A stretch of DNA of 64,000 nucleotides from Saccharopolyspora gloriosae (lineage in GTDB: Bacteria > Actinomycetota > Actinomycetes > Mycobacteriales > Pseudonocardiaceae): positions 4,883,470 through 4,947,469 of the forward strand of contig NZ_CP059557.1 in assembly GCF_022828475.1 (NCBI RefSeq), written 5' to 3'. A program made the position numbers and the translations under genes. The notes below the pieces were generated by a model that searched no databases, was not told where the DNA came from, and saw nothing but the letters and a program-made list of their open reading frames with translations. Positions 47,203 through 55,047 of the stretch are shown here, piece by piece; the stretch's first letter is position 1; each line of letters begins with the position of its first letter.

Positions 47203-47783
47203 CGCATGGCACCGCCGGAATCGGACTTCGACGTCATCGCGCACAATGCGGGAATTCCAAGAACACCATTCCGGAATCGGCATATTCCTCGGCCTGACGA
47301 ATGCCGCGCGCCGCGAACCGGGCTCACCCGGACGCGGCGCGACACCCTCTTGACCTCCGGCTTCACCCGCACTGCGCGACACCCGGTCACGGCGGGTTCT
47401 TCGAGGTCCACACCATCAGGCAGCCATTCCGGCCGCTGGTGCATCGTTGCCTCCTGAATGCCGGCGTCCACGGCGGGCGGACCGACTAAAGTCGGTACTC
47501 TACAAGATCTTTTGAAGGTACGGACACCAACGCCGAACGTGATCGTACTGTGACGGTCCGCGTTCGGTCATCAGTCGAATGTCCGACCGATCACCTGCCC
47601 TGGCGAACCGCTCTATGAGGCTTCTCACCGTCCGAACTCCGGGATTTACGGTAAGGGCAACCTAAGCTGGTGGGGATCGGATCGCACCGCGCGTGTCGGG
47701 ACTCCCCGGAACCGCCGGCGCGTCCAACCGGGCTCCGGGGCCGATCCCCGGAGTCACCCGTGAAGTCGAGCAGGAGGACACGC
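47203..47783. other. Divergent intergenic region, no gene
   Basis: 581 bp between the GGDEF gene and fprA starts. A relatively AT-rich patch lies at 47480-47520 (around CTACAAGATCTTTTGAAGG). A partial iron-box-like sequence is at 47647-47665. Open frames crossing the region lack ribosome sites and family similarity. Promoters for both genes must lie here but their hexamers are not clear. Confidence 0.45.
47647..47665. promoter_or_regulatory. Partial IdeR/DtxR-like iron box upstream of fprA
   Basis: TACGGTAAGGGCAACCTAA agrees at about two thirds of positions with the 19-bp actinobacterial iron-regulator consensus (TTAGGTTAGGCTAACCTAA); its right half CAACCTAA is nearly perfect. It lies 119 bp upstream of the fprA start. 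Iron control is a prediction only. Confidence 0.3.
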
Positions 47784-49136
47784 ATGACCCGCCCACTGCG
47801 AGTGGCGATCGTCGGGGCCGGCCCCGCCGGCGTGTACGCCGCGGACATCCTGACGAAATCCGAGACCCCAGTGGACATCGACCTGCTCGACCGGATGCCC
47901 GCTCCGTACGGGCTCATCCGCTACGGCGTCGCGCCCGACCACCCTCGGATCAAAGGCATCGTCAACGCGTTGCGGCGGATCATGGAGAAGCCGGAGATCC
48001 GGTTCCTCGGTGGCGTCAACTACGGCGAGGACATCAAGCTCGACCAGCTCCAGCACCACTACGACGCGGTGATCTTCTCCACCGGCGCCGACAAGGACCG
48101 GGCGCTGGACATCCCCGGCATCGACCTGGCCCACAGCCACGGCGCCGCGGACTTCGTCTACTGGTACGACGGCTACCCCGAGGCCACCCGCGACTGGACG
48201 CTGGACGCCAAGGAAGTCGCCGTGATCGGTGCAGGCAACGTGGCGCTGGACGTGGCGCGGGTGCTGGCGAAGCAGGCCGACGACCTGCTGAGCACCGAGA
48301 TCCCGGACAACGTCTACCAAGGCCTGAAGGACTCGCAGGTCACCGACGTGCACCTGTTCGCCCGCCGCGGTCCCGCGCAGGCCAAGTTCACGCCGCTGGA
48401 GCTGCGCGAACTCGACCACCAGCCGGGCGTGGAGCTCATCGTGCACCCGGAGGGCTTCGAGCTCGACGAGGCCAGCGAAGAGGCCATCCGCAGCAGCAAC
48501 CAGGTCAAGACGATCGTCAAGACCTTCCAGGACTGGGCACTGCGGGACCCGAAGAACGACACGCCGCGCCGGCTGCACTTCCACTTCCTGCGCGGTCCCG
48601 TCGAGGTCCTCGGCACCGACCGCGTCGAGGGCCTGCGCACCGAGATCATGGAGCTCACCGGCGACGGCAACGTGCGCGGCACCGGCGAGTTCGAGACCAC
48701 GCCCGCGCAGGCCGTGTACCGCGCCGTCGGCTACCTGAGCTCCCCCGTGCCGGACATCCCGTTCGACCACGGCACCGGCACCGTCCCGAACGACGGCGGA
48801 CGGGTGCTCGACCTCGACGGCGACCACATCACCGGCGTCTACACGACGGGCTGGATCAAGCGCGGGCCGGTCGGCCTCATCGGCCACACCAAGGGCGACG
48901 CGCTGGAGACCATCAACAACCTGCTGTCCGACCTGGACTCGATGCCCTCGGCCGAGGAGCCCGACCGCGACAGCGTGCTGCGCTTGCTCGAGGACAACGG
49001 CGTCCAGTACACGACCTGGGACGGCTGGAACCTGCTCGACGCGCACGAGCAGGCGCTCGGCGAGGCCCAGGGCCGGGAGCGCATCAAGGTCGTCGAACGC
49101 GACGAGATGATCGAGATCTCCCGCAAGGACAGCTGA
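47784..49136 (+). CDS. fprA: NADPH-ferredoxin reductase FprA
   Basis: A 450-residue adrenodoxin reductase-like flavoenzyme passing electrons from NADPH to ferredoxins, for instance those feeding P450s. The FAD site VAIVGAGPAGVYAADILTK is at the N-terminus, the APYGLIRYGVAPDHPRIKG block follows, and the NADP site VAVIGAGNVALDVARVL is near residue 150. The C-terminal GWIKRGPVGLIGHTKGDA is typical. AGGAGG lies six bases before ATG 47784. A possible iron box lies upstream and a strong terminator downstream. Confidence 0.95.
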   Translation: MTRPLRVAIVGAGPAGVYAADILTKSETPVDIDLLDRMPAPYGLIRYGVAPDHPRIKGIVNALRRIMEKPEIRFLGGVNYGEDIKLDQLQHHYDAVIFSTGADKDRALDIPGIDLAHSHGAADFVYWYDGYPEATRDWTLDAKEVAVIGAGNVALDVARVLAKQADDLLSTEIPDNVYQGLKDSQVTDVHLFARRGPAQAKFTPLELRELDHQPGVELIVHPEGFELDEASEEAIRSSNQVKTIVKTFQDWALRDPKNDTPRRLHFHFLRGPVEVLGTDRVEGLRTEIMELTGDGNVRGTGEFETTPAQAVYRAVGYLSSPVPDIPFDHGTGTVPNDGGRVLDLDGDHITGVYTTGWIKRGPVGLIGHTKGDALETINNLLSDLDSMPSAEEPDRDSVLRLLEDNGVQYTTWDGWNLLDAHEQALGEAQGRERIKVVERDEMIEISRKDS

Positions 49137-49151
49137 CGCACCTGAGCACAA

Positions 49152-49184
49152 AAGCGGCCCCGCCGATCACCGGCGGGGCCGCTT
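49152..49184. terminator. Bidirectional hairpin terminator
   Basis: AAGCGGCCCCGCCG (49152-49165) and CGGCGGGGCCGCTT (49171-49184) form a 14-bp perfect stem with a 5-nt loop, between the convergent fprA and rRNA methyltransferase-like genes. The A- and T-rich ends make it usable in both directions. Confidence 0.85.
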
Positions 49185-49190
49185 CGCGTT

Positions 49191-50021
49191 TCAGGACCGC
49201 CGGTGGACCGAAACGGTGACCGAGGCCGTGATCGGGAACGGGGTGGGCAGTTCGGCGATGCGGGCCGGGAGGGATTCGGCGAGGTGCCAGGCGTTCGGCC
49301 CCATGCCGACGAGAGTGGCGATCTCCGCGACGTCCAGGTTCAGCGGGAACTCGCGGACGTTCGAACCGACCGGCTCGAAGTGCCCCGCGAGCTGGTCGGC
49401 GAGCCGCTGCGGTTTGCGCTCGTCGACGCTGAGCAGGTCCAGCGCGGACACCAACTCGGCCAGGTGACCCGAGTTCGGGGTGACCACCACCAGGTGCCCG
49501 CCGGGCCGCAGCACGCGGTGCGTCTCGGCGGGGTTGCGCGGGGCGAACACGTTCAGCACGGAGCCCACGACTCCGTCGCGCACCGGCAACGCCTGCCAGG
49601 CGTCGGCGAGCACCGCCGACGCGCGCGGATGCCCTTTGGCCGCGCGGCGAGAGGCGTACTTGGAGACGTCCAGCGCGATTCCCGCCTCAGCGGGCAGCCG
49701 CTCCAGCACGTGCGCCAGGTAATGCCCCGTGCCCGCACCGAGATCGAGCAACGGCCCGCCGGTGTGCACGTCGGCGGCGCTGTCGGCGAGCGCCTCGACG
49801 ATCGGCGCGTAGTGCCCGGCGGCGAGGAAGTCGGCGCGGGCGGCGACCATCTCGGCGGTGTCACCCGGCCCGGGAGCACCGCGCCCGCCCAGCAGGCTCA
49901 CGTAACCCTGCTTGGCCAGGTCGAACGCGTGATTCGCCGAGCAGCGCAGGGTGCGATCGGCCGGTTCCAGCCCACCACCGCAATGCGGGCACGCCAGCAG
50001 CCGTGCGACTTCGTCCAACAC
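49191..50021 (-). CDS. RlmA-type rRNA guanine methyltransferase
   Basis: A 276-residue protein. An N-terminal zinc finger (CPHCGGGLEPADRTLRCSANH, three Cys and one His) is followed by FDLAKQGYVSLL, then the SAM-binding motif LLDLGAGTGHYLAHVL (about 92-107). This layout is that of RlmA enzymes, which methylate G745 or G748 of 23S rRNA, the latter linked to macrolide tolerance in producers (TlrB). Which base is modified cannot be decided here. It is divergent from the LMF-family gene and convergent with fprA. Confidence 0.85.
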   Translation of the reverse strand: MLDEVARLLACPHCGGGLEPADRTLRCSANHAFDLAKQGYVSLLGGRGAPGPGDTAEMVAARADFLAAGHYAPIVEALADSAADVHTGGPLLDLGAGTGHYLAHVLERLPAEAGIALDVSKYASRRAAKGHPRASAVLADAWQALPVRDGVVGSVLNVFAPRNPAETHRVLRPGGHLVVVTPNSGHLAELVSALDLLSVDERKPQRLADQLAGHFEPVGSNVREFPLNLDVAEIATLVGMGPNAWHLAESLPARIAELPTPFPITASVTVSVHRRS

Positions 50022-50092
50022 TTTTCCGCCTCCCCGGCCCGAATCCTAGGCGGCACCCTCCCCGCGCTCCGGCAAGCACCTCACCAGCACCC

Positions 50093-50191
50093 CAGGCGAA
50101 CGCCCCTGCACCCCACCGGTCAAACGGCCCACCCGCCCACCGGCACCACGAGGTGAACGTCCCCCCACCGGTCAAACGGGACATTCGCCTG
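50093..50191. repeat. Family-2 intergenic hairpin with direct repeat
   Basis: CAGGCGAA (50093-50100) and TTCGCCTG (50184-50191) bound a segment containing two direct copies of CCCCACCGGTCAAACGG (50111-50127 and 50163-50179, 52 bp apart) and an AGGTGAACGT word between them. It lies between the rRNA methyltransferase-like start and the LMF start, and shares words with the hairpins at 36420, 39701 and 40640. Confidence 0.6.
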
Positions 50192-50273
50192 AGCCCGGGT
50201 CGGGGCTGGTTGCGTGGCGTGGTGGTGGGGTGGGAACACTCCGGGGTGAGGCCGGAGTGCGGAGGAGGCGGTG

Positions 50274-51689
50274 GTGGGCTCCTGGTTCTGGGCGCCGGAG
50301 TACCGGCAGGCGCGGGCGGTCTGCGCGCACCTGGTGGCCGCCGTGTACCTGCTCGGCTTCGCCAACGCCGTGCACCAGTTCCGCGCCCTGGCCGGGGAGC
50401 ACGGGCTCACGCCGGCCCCCCGGTTCCTGCGGGCGGTGGGCTTCCGCCGCAGCCCCAGCCTGTTCCACTTGCACTACTCGGATCGCTTCTTCAGCGCGGT
50501 GGCCTGGACGGGCGTGCTGCTGAGCACCGCCGCGCTGCTCGGCGTGGTGGCGCTGCTGCCGCTGTGGGCGTGGATGCTGGTGTGGCTGGTGCTGTGGGTG
50601 CTGTACCTGTCGATCGTCAACATCGGCCAGATCTGGTACGGCTTCGGCTGGGAGTCGCTGCTGTTGGAGGCCGGTTTCCTGGTGGTGTTCCTGGGTCCCG
50701 CCCACACCACTCCCCCGGCTCCGGTGCTGTGGCTGCTGTGCTGGCTGCTGTTCCGCGTCGAGTTCGGCGCCGGGCTGATCAAGCTGCGCGGCGACTCCAG
50801 CTGGCGGAACCTGACGGCGCTGCACCACCACCACGAGACGCAGCCGATGCCCGGCCCGCTCAGCCGCTTCTTCCACCGGCTGCCGGGGCCGCTGCACAAG
50901 GCGGAGGTGCTGGCCAACCACGGCACGCAGCTGGTGGTGCCGTTCGCACTGTTCGCGCCGCAGCCGATCGCGAACGCCGCGGCCGTGCTCATCGTGATCA
51001 CCCAGTGCTGGCTGCTGCTCAGCGGCAACTTCGCGTGGCTGAACCTGATCACGATCGCGCTCGCCTTCGCCGCGATGGACGACCGGCTGCTGCGCTTCCC
51101 CGTCCCGGAGGCGCGGGATTCGCCGCTGTGGCAGCAGATCCTGGTCCTGGCGGTGACGGCGGGGATGCTGGCGCTCGCCCACCACCCGGTCCGCAACATG
51201 CTCGGCCGTAGCCAGGTGATGAACCGCAGCTTCAACGCGCTGCACCTGGGCAACACCTACGGCGCGTTCGGCACGGTCACCCGCACCCGCTACGAGGTCG
51301 TCGTCGAGGGAACTTCCGACCACAGCGGGGAATCCGGCTGGCAGGAGTACGAATTCCCCGGCAAACCGGGAGATCCGAGGCGCAGACCACCGCAGGTCGC
51401 GCCCTACCACCACCGGCTGGGCTGGCTGCTGTGGTTCGTCACCATCGCCCCGCACTACGGCCGGACGTGGCTGCCAGCGCTGCTGCGCGCGTTGCTGCGC
51501 GGAGATCGCAGGATCGGACGAGTGCTGCGCCACGACCCCTTCCCGGACGAACCACCGGCCTTGGTCCGCGTCCGGCTGTACCTCTACCGCTTCGCGAACC
51601 GAGCTGAACACCGGACCGGAACGTGGTGGACACGTAAGCCGGCGGGCGAACTGATCCCGGCGATGTCCGCAGCGGATCTTCCCGGCTGA
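50274..51689 (+). CDS. Lipase maturation factor family membrane protein
   Basis: A 471-residue membrane protein of the LMF1 family. The N-terminus (SWFWAPEYRQARAVCAHLVA) and the GQIWYGFGWESLLLEAGFLV and RVEFGAGLIKLRGDSSWRNL blocks are family hallmarks; ALHHHHETQPMPGPLS follows. About eight spans are predicted, then a soluble C-terminal region (TRTRYEVVVEGTSD). In animals LMF1 helps lipases fold; the bacterial role is unknown. GTG 50274 is preferred: AGGAGG lies five bases upstream, whereas GTG 50271 would be too close. Confidence 0.85.
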   Translation: MGSWFWAPEYRQARAVCAHLVAAVYLLGFANAVHQFRALAGEHGLTPAPRFLRAVGFRRSPSLFHLHYSDRFFSAVAWTGVLLSTAALLGVVALLPLWAWMLVWLVLWVLYLSIVNIGQIWYGFGWESLLLEAGFLVVFLGPAHTTPPAPVLWLLCWLLFRVEFGAGLIKLRGDSSWRNLTALHHHHETQPMPGPLSRFFHRLPGPLHKAEVLANHGTQLVVPFALFAPQPIANAAAVLIVITQCWLLLSGNFAWLNLITIALAFAAMDDRLLRFPVPEARDSPLWQQILVLAVTAGMLALAHHPVRNMLGRSQVMNRSFNALHLGNTYGAFGTVTRTRYEVVVEGTSDHSGESGWQEYEFPGKPGDPRRRPPQVAPYHHRLGWLLWFVTIAPHYGRTWLPALLRALLRGDRRIGRVLRHDPFPDEPPALVRVRLYLYRFANRAEHRTGTWWTRKPAGELIPAMSAADLPG

Positions 51690-51794
51690 GCCCGGATCTC
51701 ATTCCCGTTCCTGGAAATGTGCGCACCGCTTTTGCCTTGATCGTCGACTGACCAGCAGTCCGGCTATCGCAGACAAGCCGGAAGCTCCGAACGG

Positions 51795-53687
51795 TCAGAC
51801 TTCCACATTAACGTTGGTGATCATTATACTGCTGAGGCTGTCATTGTCCGGATCACCACTTCCGCCCCGCTTCCCATCAATGACCTCGAGTCCCTCCTCG
51901 GAGATCGCGCCGAAGATCGTCGCGGAGAAAAGACTTTGGTGGTCTTCAAAGTCCACGCCGAAGTCCGGTCGCTCGGAGCCGGACATGGTCAGGTACCCGC
52001 GCAGGTGGGCCTTCTTAGTGAACTCGTCCTTGTCGGTCCAGGTGTAACCAGCACCCAGCCCGTCCTGGACGGGACCGCAAACGAGGGACGGAACGTTCCC
52101 CCCGCGGCAATGGGTGCTGTCGTAGAAGCCGTTTTCGGCCAAGTGGACGAAACTGTTGACCGTGCACGGCGCCAGCGACCGGTCCAAGATCGCCGGCATG
52201 GCACCGACGTTGGTGTTGATGGTGGCCCGCACGATGCCCTTCGCAGGCACTTCGCCGCTGGCCGGGGCGCTCCCGGGCGCGAGCCGCTCACCTTCATCCG
52301 GCCGGTAGTCGCACCTGACCGGGTCGGCCGAGGGGGTCTGGCGCGTTGGCAGTGGCACGAAGCCCGGAGGTATTCGCACTTTCCCGGCCTGCCGTTGCTG
52401 CGGTACGCCGGAGAGATGACCGGCGTGCTGTGACGCGGCGTACTCTGCCCCTTGGTAGAACACCGCGACCAAGGCCGCGATACCCGTCGCGATTCCGGCA
52501 CTGATGAACAGTTTCCGCCGAAAACCAGGAGACCGAACCGAATCTTCGCGGCGAGTGGCCGCCGGAACGAACCCGTCGAAGTTGATCGAGTCGTGAACAG
52601 CCGAGTTCGGCTGTTCCGCGGTGGCCGACCGTGGCAGGTTTGCTGCTGGGGACGAACTCGGAACGAAACCTTCCTGGAAGAACCCGCTGCGCACGCCCGC
52701 TGCTTCGCCTGGCCGGCTGGTGGCACCGGTGCTCTCCAAAGCTGCGCGCGCGGCGATCGCGACGGAATCGGTGTCATCCTTGGCCAGTCTCTCCAGCGCA
52801 GTCCTAACCGCTTCTGCCGAATCGGCGCCGTCCGATGTCAACCGCTCGGACAACTCGTCCACGGCTGCCAGACGCACCGCCGGCAACGGACTTCGCAGGG
52901 CTAGGGCGAACTCCGGCGGGAGGTCCGCCGCGACAGCGCTCGCGGCCACGATCAAGCGTCCCTGGAACTGGCTGTCCAAGCCCGGAGTCTGGGGTCTGCC
53001 CGCGGCCTCGACGTGTTCGTAGATGAAGTCGTAGAGCTCATCTACGTCGATCAGGCCGTCGCCGTTGCGGTCCGCTCCGCCGGTACGCAGGCCTTCGATC
53101 AGCGCTCCGGTGAACACCGACGGGCTGGCCGTCCCCACGACCGTCGAGCCGGCGGAGCGACCTGATTCGAAGGAGTACTCCAGCGCCGACGACGACGTCA
53201 TCACCGCACTACCGCGCCCGCCCAGCTGGGAGAGGACTCCGACGCTCTCCCCCGCGCGATGCGTGCTCCCTGGCGGGAACGCGCCTGCGAAGCAGCAGTC
53301 CAGGACGACAACCACTCGCCGCGACCTCGTGGTGTCCATCTGGTTGCGGACGAACTGGGCGCTGACCGCGGTCGCGTTGAGCCGGTCGTGGCGCGAGTTC
53401 GTCATCGCCAGGTGCAGCTGGCCGAAGTCGTCCCGGACGCCGTGGCCGGAGATGTACAGCAGCACCAGGTCGTCCAGCCAGGCCGCCGCAAAGAGGTCTT
53501 CGATCGCCAGGTTCGCCTCATGTGCGGGCGGGTTGTGCAGCGTTTCGACCTCGTACCCGCCGACGGCCGGGTCGGCGAGCACCGCGGCCAGCGCCTCGGC
53601 GTCGGCACGCGGTGCCCGCAACTGCCGGAAGGTGCCGTCCGAATAGCCGTCGGTGGCGATGAGCAGCGCCCGGCCCTTCCCGGTCAC
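51795..53687 (-). CDS. Caspase-like protease, TM and cyclophilin-domain fusion
   Basis: A 630-residue fusion. Residues 1-250 are a caspase/metacaspase (peptidase C14) domain: GKGRALLIATDGYSD start, catalytic His in ISGHGVRDD (H82) and Cys in VVVLDCCFAGAF (C131/C132). A canonical EF-hand loop DRNGDGLIDVDE is at 206-217. Helical HEAT-like repeats (255-318) and a low-complexity linker with GFVP words follow, then one membrane span (about 392-411). The C-terminal 180 residues are a cyclophilin fold close to the local PpiB (LDRSLAPCTVNSF identical) but with active-site blocks altered. It resembles, from memory, caspases of actinobacterial conflict systems. GTG 53762 and ATG 53759 are alternative starts. 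Confidence 0.85.
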   Translation of the reverse strand: MTGKGRALLIATDGYSDGTFRQLRAPRADAEALAAVLADPAVGGYEVETLHNPPAHEANLAIEDLFAAAWLDDLVLLYISGHGVRDDFGQLHLAMTNSRHDRLNATAVSAQFVRNQMDTTRSRRVVVVLDCCFAGAFPPGSTHRAGESVGVLSQLGGRGSAVMTSSSALEYSFESGRSAGSTVVGTASPSVFTGALIEGLRTGGADRNGDGLIDVDELYDFIYEHVEAAGRPQTPGLDSQFQGRLIVAASAVAADLPPEFALALRSPLPAVRLAAVDELSERLTSDGADSAEAVRTALERLAKDDTDSVAIAARAALESTGATSRPGEAAGVRSGFFQEGFVPSSSPAANLPRSATAEQPNSAVHDSINFDGFVPAATRREDSVRSPGFRRKLFISAGIATGIAALVAVFYQGAEYAASQHAGHLSGVPQQRQAGKVRIPPGFVPLPTRQTPSADPVRCDYRPDEGERLAPGSAPASGEVPAKGIVRATINTNVGAMPAILDRSLAPCTVNSFVHLAENGFYDSTHCRGGNVPSLVCGPVQDGLGAGYTWTDKDEFTKKAHLRGYLTMSGSERPDFGVDFEDHQSLFSATIFGAISEEGLEVIDGKRGGSGDPDNDSLSSIMITNVNVEV

Positions 53688-53789
53688 TTCACCACCGCCC
53701 CTGGCCGCATTCAGTTCTCCGCGTCGGACAAGACTCGCGCTAGAGGGTAGCGAACTCATCACGTTGCGTTGCCGGCACCGGCCGTTCCC

Positions 53790-55022
53790 TCACCAGGACG
53801 GGCGCAGCGGCATGCCCGAGCGGCCTCCGTCCAACCGGACTCCGAGCATCTGGTGGAGTTGGATGTTGTTGAGTTCGAAGCCCAGCCGGGAGCCCGCCAT
53901 GTAGAGGCGCCAAATCCGCGCCCGCGCCGGACCGACCTCGTCGACCGCCTCGTCCCAGTGCTCTTCCAGGTTCGCGCACCAGTCGCGGAGGGTCAGGGCG
54001 TAGTGATCGCGCAGGTCCTCGGTGTGGCGGACTTCGAAACCGTTGTCGTGCATCGCCGACATCAGCGTCCCCGGCCCCTCCAGCTCGCCGTCGGGGAACA
54101 CGTAGCGGCCGATGAACTTGCCCGGCTTGGACCCGCGGGTGCCGTCGGGGCGGGTGATGGAGTGGTTCAGCAAGCGGCCGCCGGGGCGCAGCTTCTCGCG
54201 CAGCGACGAGAAGTACCCGGGCAGCTGCCCCAGTCCGATGTGCTCGGTCATGCCGATCGAGCTGATCGCGTCGAAGTCCGACTCCGGCACGTCCCGGTAG
54301 TCCAGGTGCCGCACCTCGGCCAGGTCGGCGAGGCCGCGGTCCACGATGGCCTTCTGCGCCCACTGCGCCTGCTGCAGCGACAAGGTCACGCCCAGCGCGC
54401 GCACCCCGTAGCGCTCCGCGGCGTGCATCACCATGCCGCCCCAGCCGCAGCCGACGTCGAGCAGCCGCATGCCCTCGCCCAAGCCGAGTTTGCGCGCCAC
54501 CAGGTCGTGCTTGGTGTACTGCGCCTCCTCCAGGCTGGAGCCCGCTTCCGGGTACACGGCGCAGGTGTAGGCCATCGACGGGCCGAGGACCCACTCGTAG
54601 AACCGGTTCGACACGTCGTAGTGGTACGAGACGGATTTGCTGTCGCGCAGCTTCGAGTGCCGCAGGCCGCCGCGCGGGCGGTACTCCTCCGGCGGCGGGC
54701 CGACCGGCCACCACAACCGTTGCGCGCCGAGCCGGGCGATCAGGTCGAGCTTCGTGCGGGTCGGCACCTGGTCGATCGCGATGGACGGGAACCGGGACAG
54801 CGCCTCGTGCATGTCGCCGTGCACTTCGAGTGCCCCGGTGACGTAGGCCCGAACCAGCCCCAGCTCGTCCGGGGAGGCCGCCAGGTGCGACAACGCCAGC
54901 GGAGACCGCAGTTCCACGCCGATGTCCGCTCCGGCCCGTCCCGCACGGCTGCCGTCGTAGGCACGGAACTCGACGTCGAGTCCCTCCCCCAGGATCCGCG
55001 GGAACACCTCTGCCCAACCCAT
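53790..55022 (-). CDS. tmsB: SAM-dependent fatty acyl methyltransferase (CFA-synthase family)
   Basis: A 410-residue cyclopropane fatty acid synthase-family enzyme. HYDVSNRFYEWVLGPSMAYT, the SAM motif LDVGCGWGGMVMHAA (about 188-202), EHIGLGQLPGYF and the FPDGELEGPGTLMSAM blocks are intact. Paired with the FAD oxidoreductase directly upstream (25-bp gap), it fits the TmsB/BfaB group that adds a methylene to C10 of oleoyl phospholipids on the way to 10-methylstearic (tuberculostearic) acid, rather than a plain cyclopropane synthase. Assignment is from gene pairing and family. Confidence 0.85.
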   Translation of the reverse strand: MGWAEVFPRILGEGLDVEFRAYDGSRAGRAGADIGVELRSPLALSHLAASPDELGLVRAYVTGALEVHGDMHEALSRFPSIAIDQVPTRTKLDLIARLGAQRLWWPVGPPPEEYRPRGGLRHSKLRDSKSVSYHYDVSNRFYEWVLGPSMAYTCAVYPEAGSSLEEAQYTKHDLVARKLGLGEGMRLLDVGCGWGGMVMHAAERYGVRALGVTLSLQQAQWAQKAIVDRGLADLAEVRHLDYRDVPESDFDAISSIGMTEHIGLGQLPGYFSSLREKLRPGGRLLNHSITRPDGTRGSKPGKFIGRYVFPDGELEGPGTLMSAMHDNGFEVRHTEDLRDHYALTLRDWCANLEEHWDEAVDEVGPARARIWRLYMAGSRLGFELNNIQLHQMLGVRLDGGRSGMPLRPSW

Positions 55023-55047
55023 GTTCGGTTCTCCTCCCTGACGATCC

